NCBI GenBank assembly: GCA_963920635.1
Contig: OY987301.1
Span: 41,763,820 to 41,827,819, forward strand
Source of the DNA: Pseudeuparius sepicola
Lineage: Eukaryota > Arthropoda > Insecta > Coleoptera > Anthribidae
DNA length: 64,000 bases
Reading direction: 5' to 3'
Shown: positions 1 through 11,265 of the stretch, piece by piece
Layout of the letters: every line of letters begins with the position of its first letter
How positions within the stretch are numbered: position 1 is the stretch's first letter
Translations under genes and position numbers: made by a program
The notes under the pieces: generated by a model
What the model saw: the letters and a program-made list of their open reading frames with translations, nothing else
What the model was told of the DNA's origin: nothing
Database searches by the model: none

Positions 1-582
1 TCTCTGCTGTGGTCACTGGTGGTCGACGACCTGTTAAAGGAACTGACAACCTCCAGGGATACGCAGATGACCTAGTCATTACAGTAAAAGGCAAGCATGA
101 AGGCGTAGTCTCCAACCTAATGCAAAATGCCCTTAATACTATCAGCAATTGGAGCCACAAGGAGGAACTTAATCAATCCAAGTAAGACGAATCTAGTTTG
201 GTTTACAAAAAGAAAGAAGCTCAACCTAAAAGCACCCACGCTAAACAATAAGGAACTTGAATTTTCCAGTAAAGCGAAATATCTAGGAGTCATACTGGAT
301 GCAAAACTTTCCTGAAACCAACATCTACATAACACAATTGCCAAAGCGACAGCGGCTTTATGGTCATGCGTTATTTGGCAAGTCATGGGGATTAAAACCA
401 AAAATTATCCTACTGTGGTAAGGCCGATCATAACATATGCCTGCCTTATATGGTGGCCAAAAACCAAGGAAAATGTGGCGCAAGGCAAGTTGCAAAAAAT
501 CCAACGGCTGGCTTGTCTAGGTATCATAGGGGCTTTAACTACATGTCTCATAGTTGCAATGGAGGTAAAGGAAATCTGCTAA
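1..582 (+). pseudogene. Broken reverse transcriptase C-terminal part of a non-LTR retrotransposon (I/Jockey/R1 type)
   Basis: The window opens inside a reverse transcriptase. A Y-A-D-D catalytic box is encoded at 60-71, preceded by Gly. The frame carrying it stops near 182, but a homologous continuation is read in another frame from about 165 (NPSKTNLVWF), so there is a frameshift at about 165-180. That frame is cut by a TGA at 313-315, where a Trp codon is expected after AKLS, and then runs on to 582. The thumb-side words YLGVILD and KLQKIQRLACLGI are typical of LINEs of the I/Jockey/R1 group. The 5' part lies outside the window and no 3' UTR or poly(A) tail is visible, so this is a dead fragment. 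Clade assignment is inferred from motif style only. Confidence 0.8.
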
Positions 583-1500
583 AGGGCGAAAGGGAAAAGC
601 AAATATCAATATATTATATTATCGCTGCAATCAGAAAAATTAGCAGTTTCAAAATGTCAAAAAATATACAGGGCGTTTATTAATAAACCAAAAAATGCCC
701 ACTTTTACGATAAAACACCATATATAATCCGTAGATTACCTTCCTAACTCCTGATAGTTACCTTACAACTTTTGTTTAAAACTTTTTTCTCTATCTGCAA
801 AAATTAGAGAAATAATAGGGGGATCGGAGTTTTCGCCTGAAGACTCTGTACATTCATCTATTCAGCAACTGTTTGCGCAATACTAGTCTCTTCTTCCGCC
901 TCTGCCAAAACAAATGCTTTTGTGCAAAAATGCGGGGCGTGGGAGCGGGGAAAAAAGCCATGAAATATGAGGTTATTACTGCGCGCGTCACGTCCCGCTG
1001 TTTTTTCGTAAATCTAAGAGAATTCCGAGAGCTGCAATATATCACTTTATTTTAAACGGCACGGATCTGCCGTTGACGCATGTTTATATTAAGCAAATCG
1101 AATCTTTCATATCTCAAAGCGGACGCGCGCGGTTGCACTAAGAAACTGCGGGTATGGTAACTAAACTATTCTAAAATGGTTTTCATATTATGTAACTACG
1201 TGTTGTTTAATTTTTGCCCACTCGGGCCATTTCGCAAAAATATAATAACTACTTATTCAACTCTGCGACGAGAAGCAGACAGAACGACAGTCAGTTAATC
1301 AAAAGTTAGGTTAAGAAATATAAGTCTATTGTTACGACTGACGTATTAATAAAAACTGCTCACGGATGTCACGTCTAACACTTTTTTGGCTCACCATGCG
1401 CCATTTATTTTCCAGGGCATGAAGCAATAACCGTGAGAAGTCTTTACAAATATGTCATTCAATATCTATAGGTTTTCCACGCATATGTCTGTGATTTATG
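583..1500. other. Intergenic stretch without recognisable gene
   Basis: AT-rich sequence with stops in all frames. It holds one isolated ATACAGGGCG word near 667, possibly a decayed transposon end, and a GC-richer patch near 940-1000. No coding or RNA feature is supported. Confidence 0.5.
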
Positions 1501-1723
1501 TACAGGCGCGGCCTCAGAAATGGTTCCACTAGGTATGGGAAATGAGCAAGAAATCAAGAATTTCGGGTAAGTGCGGCAACGTTGCGCCAATTCTAAGGCC
1601 GCCACTTACGCCTTTGAAGTTATGGCTGGCTTTCAAACCGCAAGAGAGGGGTAATTGCAACTTTGTCAGTTGAACTCCTTTGCGACCGCACGTATTGGAA
1701 CGATTTCAAGGTCCGCGCCTGTA
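1501..1723. repeat. Short MITE with TACAGGCGCGG termini (small copy)
   Basis: The sequence begins TACAGGCGCGG at 1501 and ends with the exact complement CCGCGCCTGTA at 1713-1723, an 11-bp terminal inverted repeat including a TA on each side (mariner-like TA target). The whole body recurs in inverted orientation, split in two, at 4888-5907, which defines the family. There is no coding capacity, so it is a non-autonomous DNA element. Confidence 0.75.
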
Positions 1724-2518
1724 CCTAGTCTCTAAAACGTTTGATTGAAGAAAACAACATACAGTTATAAAATCGCCTGGTATGTTGCCTTAATCTTGTC
1801 GATTTAACCTCGGATTTCACATCATCTCAAAACTGCGTACTCTCTGAATCAACAAAAGCGGAGTTTTAAGCCTCAAGGGCGTTAGGTATATACATCTTTG
1901 AAAGTAAGCGCCGTAAAGTTCCAGCCACCGGGTCTTGCGGTCCTCGGCGTTGGCAATTACGTTCCGTAATTTCGTTTCAAAGTTCTCACCTAACCCGCTC
2001 GGCTGGCGGCCTCCTTCCCAGAAGGTTGATTCCTCGGGAAATCTAGAGTGCCGCGCAAGAAACTCGTGACCCAATTAATGGCTTCGTAAAATACCCGCGC
2101 ACCCGCGCCCACCGACAATACGAAGTTGACTGGGGTGTTTTTGTTCAACCCACGCGGTACAGTTACAAATCGTGGGGGAGCCGTTAATGCAGGCAGTGAT
2201 GGAGTGTTGCTGAAGCAACACAAGAACTGGTTGAAATTGTATTCTGGTCGATTGCCAAAAGATAAACTTCCAGAGAAATTTTGCTTTCTTGCTGCACTAC
2301 GAATTTAGTTGTTAAAACAACCTGAGTACAACCTGTACACCGTGTTACAATTTAAAAGCTTGCAGAACCTATCTAGTTTTAGATATAAAAACATAGAAAT
2401 GCACATATTTTTCTGAGAGAAGATAATTATAATTATTAATGTTGGTTTGTTAACCAAATATACCCAAAATAAATCCTTTTAAAACCCCAAAATATAATTT
2501 TGACGCAGTATAATTAAA
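1724..2518. other. Intergenic stretch without recognisable gene
   Basis: Moderately GC-rich at 1900-2180, AT-rich after that. Two overlapping open frames on the minus strand (1817-2223) lack recognisable motifs and look like products of base composition. Nothing else is supported. Confidence 0.45.
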
Positions 2519-2585
2519 TACAGTTTGTTCAGCGAATGTTCGGCCCTACGTCACAACTCCCGTCCTTGTCTTACTCATGACTATA

Positions 2586-2622
2586 ACAAACAAACAAACA
2601 AACAAACAAACAAACAAACAAA
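2586..2622. repeat. (AAAC)n microsatellite, tail of the LINE fragment
   Basis: About nine AAAC units. It sits exactly at the 3' end of the minus-strand LINE fragment and is best explained as its replicated tail rather than an independent microsatellite. Confidence 0.8.
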
Positions 2623-3108
2623 GCATTTATTTCCAACAGGTAGAGACACCCAATTACAGGAAACAATAATACACAAATATATGAATAATGATAACAAAGA
2701 AAAATCTAACTCTAACTTTATCTTAGTAATTCCCTCTCGATGCATTGAACTATCGTATGTATGGAGTCAACATGTATGTCGCACGTATGACACACATTAT
2801 CATAAATATTACACATCTGGAACGTAGGACATTGGAACATTATGTTTGATCTAGTACAGATATGATAAAACATTGAACTTTGTCTAGCACTTAACCGAGG
2901 AACCAAAAAATTAATTCTAGACAAAATAAAAGGACAGTCAATATTACCGTTTAACAGATTAAATAAGAATTTAACAAAAATTATCTTCATAATGAAATCT
3001 CACCACATTTATGCAAAAGCACATCATGACCCTGGGAGGGTAAACACCTTCATTTCGAAATATAACATATTTTAAGTATCTCCTCTGTACAGATTCATCG
3101 GATTCATC
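2586..3108 (-). pseudogene. 5'-truncated LINE 3' end inserted in the MITE
   Basis: Read on the minus strand, 2990-2718 encodes KFLFNLLNGNIDCP followed by a segment of the style seen in the C-terminal region of Jockey-like LINE ORF2 proteins (hydrophobic helix, then S-R-I-N-F and R-T/S-N patterns). Downstream on the same strand come AATAAA (about 2627-2632) and a (TTTG)n tail (2586-2622 on the plus strand as AAAC), the expected layout of a LINE 3' end. The insertion point is fixed by comparison with the empty relative at 30410-30560. The start codon and the rest of ORF2 are absent, so the copy was dead on arrival. Confidence 0.65.
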
Positions 3109-3364
3109 GGATATCGGTCGTATATTCACGAGCCAGACAAGGACTGGAGTTGTGACGTAGGGCCGAACATTCGCTGAACAAACTGTACTTGTTAGTATTT
3201 ACACAGCTCCAGAATAGTAGTTTGTACAAAAAGAGTGGACGCATGTTGTCCACATCGTACTATATGAGAGTACTATGAGAGATGAGTTACATGGATATGG
3301 TTCTGGAGAATATGGACTTGAGTTGTACAGTATACTTTTTCTACGTGTAATATATTTGGCCGAT

Positions 3365-4198
3365 TACACTCAGGTTTCGGAATAAAATAAATCAAGGGTT
3401 AACAAACGACGTCTTCCTGCATTAGATTTTGTTACATTTACAGAACCCGTTTCCATAAGTTGCCGGTGCACACGTGAAAACATTGAATGATATGGAAGTA
3501 TTCGTTGGGGAAATCGGTCAGAGTACAGTCTCCGCGCGAGACGTGAATTTCCACGGGCCTCTCCATACATCAGGTGCATTTGAACCTTTTCTTGCATGGA
3601 TAATATCACCATTTTTCGAGAAAAAAGTAGAAAAGATAATCTAACAACAACAAATTAATTAAACTGTCAAAAAATAAATGTGTTTGTTTATTGCGAACGC
3701 CAGGCACCTATGATTAACGCCTAGAATTTAATTGCATACGAGTGTCGATATGGCACCTGCATCGATGCAGCAATTTGAAAATTTCTCGAAAACGGTCATC
3801 TTTGGCATTATGCACCAAGTACCTATACCTTTTTTGCTTAGAAAACGTGTGGGAAGAGGATACATTCACAAAATGTCGTAAAAGTTTACTGTCAAAAAGT
3901 TAGGGTAAATTAAATTAAATAATGATAGCGTACGCAGCGCCCTCTACGTATTGCACCAAAAATAATACCAAATTATGATTTCTCATCCCAAAAAAAACCC
4001 CGACTACCAAATTTTGCACGAAAATTTTGTCGTCTCAAAAAGTTATTTAAAAAAATCGAAAATAAAATTTTAATTTCAACACCCTGCAACTCGAAAACCA
4101 AACATCTGCGGACCCATGTTCATATGAACTTTTCGTCATATTTTCAATTTTTCTTTTTAATTTTTCAAGTTGGTGCATTTATTTCCGGACACCCTGTA
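3365..4198 (-). mobile_element. 5' half of a mariner-type transposon (TACAGGGTGTCC end)
   Basis: Minus-strand reading starts with the terminus TACAGGGTGTCCGGAAAT (4198 downward), passes through about 580 bp of AT-rich leader, and reaches the transposase start at 3612. The opposite terminus is missing: the coding region stops after the N-terminal helix-turn-helix domain near 3370. TACAGGGTGTCC-type ends joined to this protein family are common in beetle, ant and other insect genomes (established knowledge, recalled not searched). Confidence 0.65.
3370..3612 (-). pseudogene. N-terminal helix-turn-helix domain of a mariner-type transposase (DUF4817-like), truncated
   Basis: The 80-residue open frame contains MHLMYGEARGNSRLARRLY at residues 12-30, then RFPQRILPYHSMFSRVHR and ETGSVNV. 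This is the characteristic DUF4817 helix-turn-helix found at the N-terminus of insect mariner-like transposases, where it binds the terminal inverted repeats. Family proteins continue with a DDE/D catalytic domain; here none follows, so the gene is a truncated relic. The start is a guess between Met1 and Met6. Confidence 0.75.
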
Positions 4199-4249
4199 GA
4201 AAAACACCGAGGATAGCCAAGAGCGCACGGCATTGCTCCGGAATAGCTT

Positions 4250-4330
4250 TATCTGTGTCATTTACTAATTATTGTCCTACACTCACTTATACTATGATTT
4301 TCTAGGGTTTTCCGTAGTACTTGACCGATT
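4250..4330 (+). repeat. SINE body fragment
   Basis: Resembles the complement of about 41620-41700 (shared words TTGTCCTACACTCACT and TAGGGTTTTC-GTAGTACTTGA), which is the internal part of the SINE at 41536-41830. No tRNA-like head remains here. Confidence 0.6.
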
Positions 4331-4887
4331 GCTAGCCTAGTTCTATCAGGAAAAGTACGTCCTAGCCGCAAATTGCAACGAAGACGCAATAATAGTAATT
4401 CTGAATTTAATGGCAAGCTTGAGAATTGTCTTTTCCTTTGACTAAATAACGTTTAATTAACAATATAGGAGAAATGCAAGCGATACAAAAAATCAATAAA
4501 GCAGGCCCTCATCTACATTTTACGACCTTCCTCTACATTTTAATACCACTGTGAGGAAAATTTTCATTATTTTCCCTTACTCACCTATCCCCGATGTGCT
4601 TAAGTCAATAAATAAAAAATTATTAACAACAGAACAAAAGAGCAGTCCTTCACCGACAACAGATTTTCCGACAGTTTTCTTAAAGCAGAATTAGCCCAGA
4701 ACAAGGGGCTAAATTTAAACCTCGCCGCCATGTTCAATTTTAAGAAAGCGGCCATTTTGAAGTATTCTGTCGATAGCCAGTTCTTTTATGCAAGCAACGA
4801 TGCTACATTTTTTAAATCGGTTGGTAGACAAAAAAATATGGGCAAAACAAATTTTTTTTATAAAATTTTGCCCAGCTGGTATTATTG
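4331..4887. other. Intergenic stretch without recognisable gene
   Basis: AT-rich with a run of short overlapping frames at 4715-4942. No motif is recognised. Confidence 0.45.
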
Positions 4888-5907
4888 TACAGCGGTCCTT
4901 GAAATCGTTCCAATACGTGCGGTCGCAAAGGAGTTCAACTGACAACGCAATTGCCACTCCCCTCTCTTGCTGTTTGAAAGCCAGCCATAACCTCAAAGGC
5001 GTAAGTGATGGCAAATCTAACATCTTATTACATGACATTGCCTTACGCGACATTGCTAGTTACAGTGCGAAAAAAGTAAATGCGGCGTCGTTAGGTTGGC
5101 CTTAGATTGCCTGAATAATAGTGGAAAATCTTACAACCCTTCCCACGGACATTGGCGGCTTTTTTCGCAAAAGTCTTTCGACAACCTCGAATAGAGCCGC
5201 GTTCTAAAAAATCATAGGAGGTGGTAGATCTTTTAATTGGGTGTCGTACGGTACCAAAAAGAACTTCGAAAATCCCGATTCACGATTAACCACTTTCAAG
5301 AAACGGAACGGCTGTAGAATAAACGAAACCGACGGAAAATCCTCTGAAACCATTCTTGGAAATTGCGTGTTTTTTCTTATTTCTCGATTTTTCGGGGGCC
5401 CGGAAAGCATCAGAACCTCACCCAAGACCCCGGGGAAACTTTAAAAATTAAATTAAATAATAAAGTTTTGGTTCGCGGTTAAGATAAAGAAGTGTAATAA
5501 ACTTATGTAAAAAACCACTACGAGATTCTTCTATAATAACACCATCATACTTAGGTATACCTCATTTAACTAATACCACTTTGAAAATCAAAGAAATCCG
5601 CGCCATTTCACGTTACGTGAATCTCAAAACACCAAGAAACAGTGTAAAACTTTAAATCCCTTTATAAATTATTAAAATAATAATGCAGCGATTTAACCCA
5701 TTTTCGTTGACTGACGTATTAATTTCAGTCAATGCTACTTTCTACCTATACGGTATGGGGAGGAGCGGGGTGGTGCGAGGGAATGTAGGGGAAGTTGTTG
5801 ATTTGAGAAGGCGTAGAATTGGAGCAACGTTGCCGCACTTACCCGAAATTCTTGATTTCTTGCTCATTTCTCATATATATGGAAACATTTATGAGGCCGC
5901 GCCTGTA
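4888..5907. repeat. TACAGGCGCGG MITE, long inverted copy with an internal insertion
   Basis: Left part (4888-5008) is the complement of 1590-1723 and right part (5808-5907) is the complement of 1501-1585, so the short element at 1501 is present here in reverse orientation. About 800 bp (5008-5808) sits in the middle. The right end retains CCGCGCCTGTA; the left end has decayed to TACAGCGGTCC. The inserted DNA has no recognised coding region. Confidence 0.7.
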
Positions 5908-7039
5908 CATATGTTTAGTTAACTATGGGATCGCCTATATACACCTATCTCTTCTGTAGGTTGTAAAGAAACCGGCAAATATACGTCATGTGAGAGCAGA
6001 AAATATTACTGCATTGTTGCACAAACTATATTGATCCATTGTAATACATCTATAAATTCTGTCTGTTCAGATATAACTAAGCTAACCTTCATAGATTATC
6101 TGAAAAGAAGATAATGATGCCGTACAAATAATATAACCAAGAGTTCTAGTGTGCTTGTGTGAGCTCGTTGAGTGGCGTGGCGCGGGTCGAGCATGAGCAT
6201 TGTTTTAATGAGCATTCAGTTTATGATTGTGCTGATGTGCCCAGGTGGCGAATTATTTCGCTTCATTATGTAACTTATGTGGAGGCGGGAAATTATGACT
6301 CCCCCGCTTCCACGCAATTTATCCCCCGACAAATGAGCGGGCACGAGCGGTGACAATACTCCCTAAATTTTTATAATTTATTATAATTATATTCAATCGA
6401 TAAAATGCCAAAGCCTGTTATTCTACACTGTGTTTTGTGAATAAATTGCACTCAAATTTTTCACCAAAATGTCATTAGGAACATGTATGGAACTTTACAT
6501 CCCATTACTAGCAAACTCAAAAAATGTTTAAAGGATGTCTTAAAAGTTGGTTAGGTTGGCTAAGTTAATTGGAAACCTTATAATACCATAATCCTGCATC
6601 ACAATCTAGCGAAACCATTAGTGTCAAACTATCTGGAAAATCTATACAGTTCTAACCTATAAAATTTCCCAAAAGATTTTCAAATTTCCAACTTTATTAA
6701 GTACTGCATAAATAATCACAAAAATATAAATAAAATCTAATGAGTGTCTATCATGAGCACGAAATATGGCCCCACATAATAATCCCGAAATTGAAAAAGT
6801 ACAGCATCGAGTTTTCAGGAGTTCGAAAACTGAACGTCGCCTCCTGAAACCGTTGTCGCAATGCATAATTTGAAGAAGGACCATTTGGAAAACGTGATAT
6901 TCTTGTATATTTGATGAGATTAACAGGATTAAATGCTCTAAAACCATCCACAGATGCAGAGCGTAGCATTGCCAAACGTAAATTGTCCCGCGAATCCGTA
7001 TCGGCGCGGTGCTCCCAATATACTAACAATAATTATTAT
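5908..7039. other. Intergenic stretch; GC-richer island at about 6150-6350 and an unexplained open frame
   Basis: The patch at 6150-6350 is GC-richer and contains no repeat shared with the rest of the window. A minus-strand frame at 7029-6751 (92 codons) has a segment EATFSFRTPENSMLYF preceded by TTTCAG, which loosely resembles a laminin-G strand, but no exon pair can be shown. No confident gene. Confidence 0.35.
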
Positions 7040-7150
7040 TAAAGGATATTTTAGTGGCACATCAGGGACTCCTACTGTAGCCGTAGGCACTTAACCAACA
7101 ACTAAGCTACCGGAGATACGGGATCCATCGGCTAGGCGTTATTTACTCAA
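7040..7150 (-). repeat. tRNA-derived SINE head fragment (A-box side)
   Basis: On the minus strand the sequence reads a tRNA-like A box TAGCTTAGTTG (7109-7099), then GTTAAGTGCCTAC and GGCTACAGTAGGAGTCCC, followed by TGATGTGCCACTAAAATATCC. The latter tail recurs in the inverted pair at 7345-8038. The B box is missing here, so it is an internally deleted SINE copy. Confidence 0.55.
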
Positions 7151-7344
7151 ATTGATATTAGTTAGTAGCGGTGAGATGTACGAGACTTCAGCGCCTTTCA
7201 CAGCTACTAGAAGGGGTTAGAGGGAGTAGGGTCACCATTCATGATTGTTGGTTATGGGAACTTCCTATTTGTTCATCAACCCACAAAATCCGACATTTAT
7301 AATGCAAGTATCGAACGTGTAAATTCTAACCTACAATGTCAAGC

Positions 7345-8038
7345 CAAAAATATTAACAAAGAAAGATTTTTTAGTACCTGCAATAATTGTAAATAATAAA
7401 GGATGTGGCATATCAGGTAAAGGATGTTAATTGAAAAAATGCACTCCAGCCAGGACCAGAACCCGGGACTTCTACTGAAGTTAAGTAATCTAGAAACGCT
7501 CTTTAATTGTACACATCGTGACAGGTAAATATTTCATGTCCATAGAGTTCCGTTAAGCGGCGGCCATATTGCTATTATTGATGTGACGGAGGGCAGAGCC
7601 GTAATCAACCGAATTTACATTTTCCTAAATTTGAATAGATATAAATAATTAACATTATACTCTGTTCTTTGAAGCATAGAAAAAGGCTAAAGTTATAGTT
7701 TATGTGTTTGAAGTTAGGTTAGAGCCACAAAATATCAAAGTTGAGGTTAGGCATCTGTAACAAGTTCTGACATTTCTGCCAGACATGCCAAATACGCCCC
7801 TGGACGACCTGGACGTGCCTCAAAACAATGATGCCAACCTTGGATTACCAAATTAAGAAATGTCATTTCTAGTGTACAGAGCGTTTTTAGATTATGTACG
7901 GCAACAGTAGTCCCCGGTTCGAGTTCCGGCTGGAGAGTATTTTTTTAAATAATATTCTTTACCTGATATGCCACTAACACATCCTTTATTAATTATAATT
8001 ACCTACAGGCACTAACAAATCTTTCTTTGATATTTTTC
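7345..8038. repeat. Inverted pair of SINE-like arms
   Basis: Left arm about 7345-7530 and right arm about 7850-8038 are imperfect complements. Both carry the tail AAAGGATGTGGCATATCAGG or its complement; the right arm, on the plus strand, has a clear tRNA B box (GGTTCGAGTTCC at 7916-7927), and the left arm a degenerate one on the minus strand. The 320-bp spacer is unique. Either two SINE copies landed head to head or a foldback element captured the SINE. Confidence 0.55.
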
Positions 8039-8250
8039 GAGCTCATCTGTGTATAGAGTTCCGCTAGCTAAAAAATTGTTTATGTCATAATACTTATCTA
8101 CTATCGCAACTAACGTAACCAAGAAAACTATATACATATCTCTCGTAGTAATTTACGCCGTAAGAGGAATCCTTTAGAGTGAACGTACGGCACATATTTG
8201 GTGTTTGAATGTTATGAATAAAATGGTTTTTTTCTATCTGTAGTGAGCAC

Positions 8251-8835
8251 TACAGGGTTAATCGGAATACGCAAAACCCCCTTGTACAAAATTTGAACAA
8301 AAAAATATACAGAGAGTTTCATTCCACAGGACCACCCAAAGTTTTGGTGCGCAAAGGTCCAATACAAAATATACAGGGCGTGCTTCTCTGTGCCATCTCA
8401 AAATACTGAATTTTTGAGGTCGAAAATCGAGTATATCAAAACCACCCGAGACACTATAAACGAAATAAGTCCTAAAAATACAGAAGTGAAGGAGTCTGAC
8501 GTGCCACAATAACCTAAATTGTTTTTATTTGTTGGTTGGAATTTGTAAAAAATAAATTAATCTTTTATTTATTAATATTTTTTAAATAATTATTCCCGAG
8601 CACTTTTGAACCGCATAAAGAAATACCCTGTATATTTTTGTACTGAATCTTTGCACACCAACATTTTGAGTGGTCCTGTTGACCATTCAATTGTCTGGAG
8701 GGGAATCCATAGCATATTTTTGACTCCCCAGATATCTTTAGAATTTATATTCTAGACAATTTTTAAACTCTCTGTATATTTTTTGTTCAAATTTTGCATG
8801 TGGAGGTCTTGGGGTGTGCTGATTAATGCTGCGGT
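8251..8835. repeat. TACAGGG foldback element (nested)
   Basis: TACAGGGTTAATCGG at 8251 is followed by arms that pair with 8625-8835 (shared AAAATTTGAACAAAAAA and ACAGAGAGTTT). A second pair of ends, TACAGGGCG near 8370 and CCCTGTATA near 8630, lies inside, so one element may be nested in another. No coding capacity. Confidence 0.55.
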
Positions 8836-9333
8836 GTCAGATTTTAAATAAAAAATTGTCATGTTTTTCGAAAACGCACCCCTTTAAAAAATCGCAGATG
8901 GTCAGGCTTTCCTGGCAATACCAAACCAATACATCACACACGATGATCTTTAAAGAACTTGCTTAAAAAAATTGTCCTGTTCAATTTTCTCAGCCTACAT
9001 AGATTTTATGGGTGTTAGCACGAAAAACCAGACACATTAATAAACATACTTATTTTTAGCATTTCGGGTAAAGTTGGAAATTTATCATTTGATGAAATTT
9101 ATCAAAATATGAAAATTCGCTGCATGGGTATTTACATTTCTGTAGTTTACCCGTTTCTAAGCTATTACATTTTAATTAAGATTTCTCATTTTTTTGTTAT
9201 AACTCGAAAATGGAATCAGTTAGAAAAAGTTACGGGACTTTGAAAAATATGCCCTATTTTTTTGTCTATCTTTTTCAAACACAAGCCCCCCCCCCCCCCC
9301 CCCAAAACCGCATCCAATTTGGGTTACCCTGTA
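8836..9333. repeat. Transposon remnant ending TACCCTGTA, with an 18-bp C run
   Basis: The segment ends GGGTTACCCTGTA at 9321-9333, the same type of terminus as elsewhere in the window. A run of 18 C lies at 9286-9303. The other end is not defined. Confidence 0.4.
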
Positions 9334-11169
9334 GTGTTATAGTAGAATAGAAATTGGGTCACACTGTTATATTATATACAAATACAAACCTTGCAGGTTG
9401 TGAATGAGGTTATAATTGAATTTTAAGAAAAAGAATAAGTTATTTAGGCATCAAAATATTTATGTGCCTAGGTAACCAGATAAAATTTTATTATAGACCA
9501 TCATATTTCTACACAAAAACTTAATAAATTACTTTTGGCAGGCCATGTGGCGTCGCGCCTTTCATGTAAATAACCAGCACGCGCCTTGAAGGCCCTTGCA
9601 CACAAAAGATCATATTTCTAAACTGGAAAATACAACATAAAAACTCTGTCTGTTTCCCGCTTAGCGAAAGTATGGATTCATTTCTAAAGATGTTATAAAT
9701 TTACCTAATGTTTTCTCAAAAGATAATTATGAGCAAACTATGAGTTGCAGGCGCTCTAATTTAAACTTAATGTGTGATGGTGTATATGTTTTTTCGAGTC
9801 CTGCCCTGTGCTAAATATCGTACACAGCCAATTTATGTGATTGTCCACTTTACAAAATGTATGGGTCTGAGCTGGTTCTACGCCGAACAACCACATTTTT
9901 AGGTCGATTCTCTCACTCCAACATTTGAAACCTTGCGCCATTATTTTCAACCCAAGAGATACTCTATGAGCGCAAATCGTATAATAGCGTATGTGGCTTC
10001 CATTTTGGGGAAGATACCGTGGGGTCTGCGGTCGGTGGAGTGGAAGTTGATTTATTAGATTTTGAAAAGCAAGAACTAGAGTTTAGAAATATGTTGTACT
10101 AATTCGCTAACTTTATGTCGAAAATTAAGAGAACAAAGGATCCGATGATCTAGGTTCAGTCACCTGGGCTACTATTTTTTTCTATTTGAAGATTCTGAAA
10201 TATAGGCATTTTAAGAACTTTAATTAATATTAATAATGTTGATTTGTCCCCGTCAACAAATCAAACTGATTCCTCCGGTCCTTCAAGGCAGACATTTTGC
10301 GTAGCCTAAATCCCAGAACTCATACCTTCAGTCGATATGTCTGATTCCCTATTTAAATTAATTTTTAGTAATCTTCAACGACCTGATGTAATCAATGTAA
10401 GGATTTTATTTGAACAGAAACCTTCACTCTTTTAACATAAGAACTCTATTATAGGCAATTCTCGTGTGTAAATTTTAAATTGTTACACATTTCTGGCAGT
10501 AATATGATATTAAACTTGTCATTGTTTGGTTCGAGTTAAATCAATAGTCATACATGCAATATCGAAAAATACTTCCCAACCTACAAGGATCTCATCCAGA
10601 AATTGCCTATGGACAATAATGTTACATTGTGAAAAGGAAAATCCATACGTAAACATGTGCCCGCAATAAACTATTACCAGCGTCATGCAAAGTATGTCGG
10701 GAAGTTCGCTCTCGGCATTCCGGAATATAGAAATGCCTGATATGTTTACTATTATTTCCTTCCTATTTGTATACCTTAGGCGGATAAGATGAAGTCTTGA
10801 AGAAAAATATTTCATTTTCAACAGTGCCGCACTCGCCGCGACTAGTCGGAATAGAAGGCATAAACTTTGTCAAATTCTGTCTTGCAAACGCAATATCGTT
10901 GCATGTAGGTTATATTAAGAAGGTGTTCTGCATGCTACGACAGCCTGGGTAGTTTTAAGAATTTTTTGAGGCAATGTTGGTGCGAACCCAGTTCAAAACT
11001 TCAGAAATCGCCTACATCAGTGCATCGCTTCTGGAGGACATAATCTTGTCGATGTGCTCTTTAAAACTTAAGTGAAAATAATGGGGTGGTACTGACTCAA
11101 GTAGAATAAACCACTTTTTCGTAAGTTGTGCCAATTTTTTTAATAGCCCTTCAAAACTGTCCTCTTTGA
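9334..11169. other. Intergenic stretch without recognisable gene
   Basis: AT-rich. The longest open frame is a 100-codon minus-strand frame (10821-10519) with hydrophobic segments but no family motif I recognise. Nothing else is supported. Confidence 0.4.
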
Positions 11170-11265
11170 TTTGCCGCACCCTGTACGTAAAAATTGATAT
11201 CTTCAGCTGATCTTCCATTCAAAAAACACAGCAGTGCCAAATTTCAGGTCAGCAGCTTGAGTAAT
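11170..11265 (-). repeat. Dispersed repeat fragment (family of 16685 and 39240)
   Basis: Read on the minus strand: GAAATTTGGCACTGCTGTG followed by CAGCTGAAGATATCAATTTTTACG and a TACAGGGTGCGG word. The same block appears on the plus strand at 16685 and 39240. Confidence 0.6.

Larger units (their letters stand above)
2519..3187. repeat. TACAGTTTGTTC MITE, long copy interrupted by a LINE fragment
   Basis: TA-CAGTTTGTTCAGCGAATG at 2519 is matched by its complement at 3166-3187. The inverted arms are about 60 bp long and include a shared CCCTACGTCACAACTCC word. A compact 151-bp relative with the same arms lies at 30410-30560 and lacks the central 520 bp, showing that the centre (about 2586-3108) is an insertion. 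TA flanks suggest Tc1/mariner-type mobilisation; the element encodes nothing itself. Confidence 0.85.

Noticed and set aside
9286..9303. Poly-C runs here and at 60230-60244 as functional sites
   Set aside because: Homopolymer runs of this kind vary in length and are prone to sequencing error; no associated structure.
10519..10821. 100-codon hydrophobic minus-strand frame as a possible chemoreceptor exon
   Set aside because: Lacks the conserved C-terminal motifs of insect odorant or gustatory receptors; AT-rich DNA easily encodes hydrophobic stretches.
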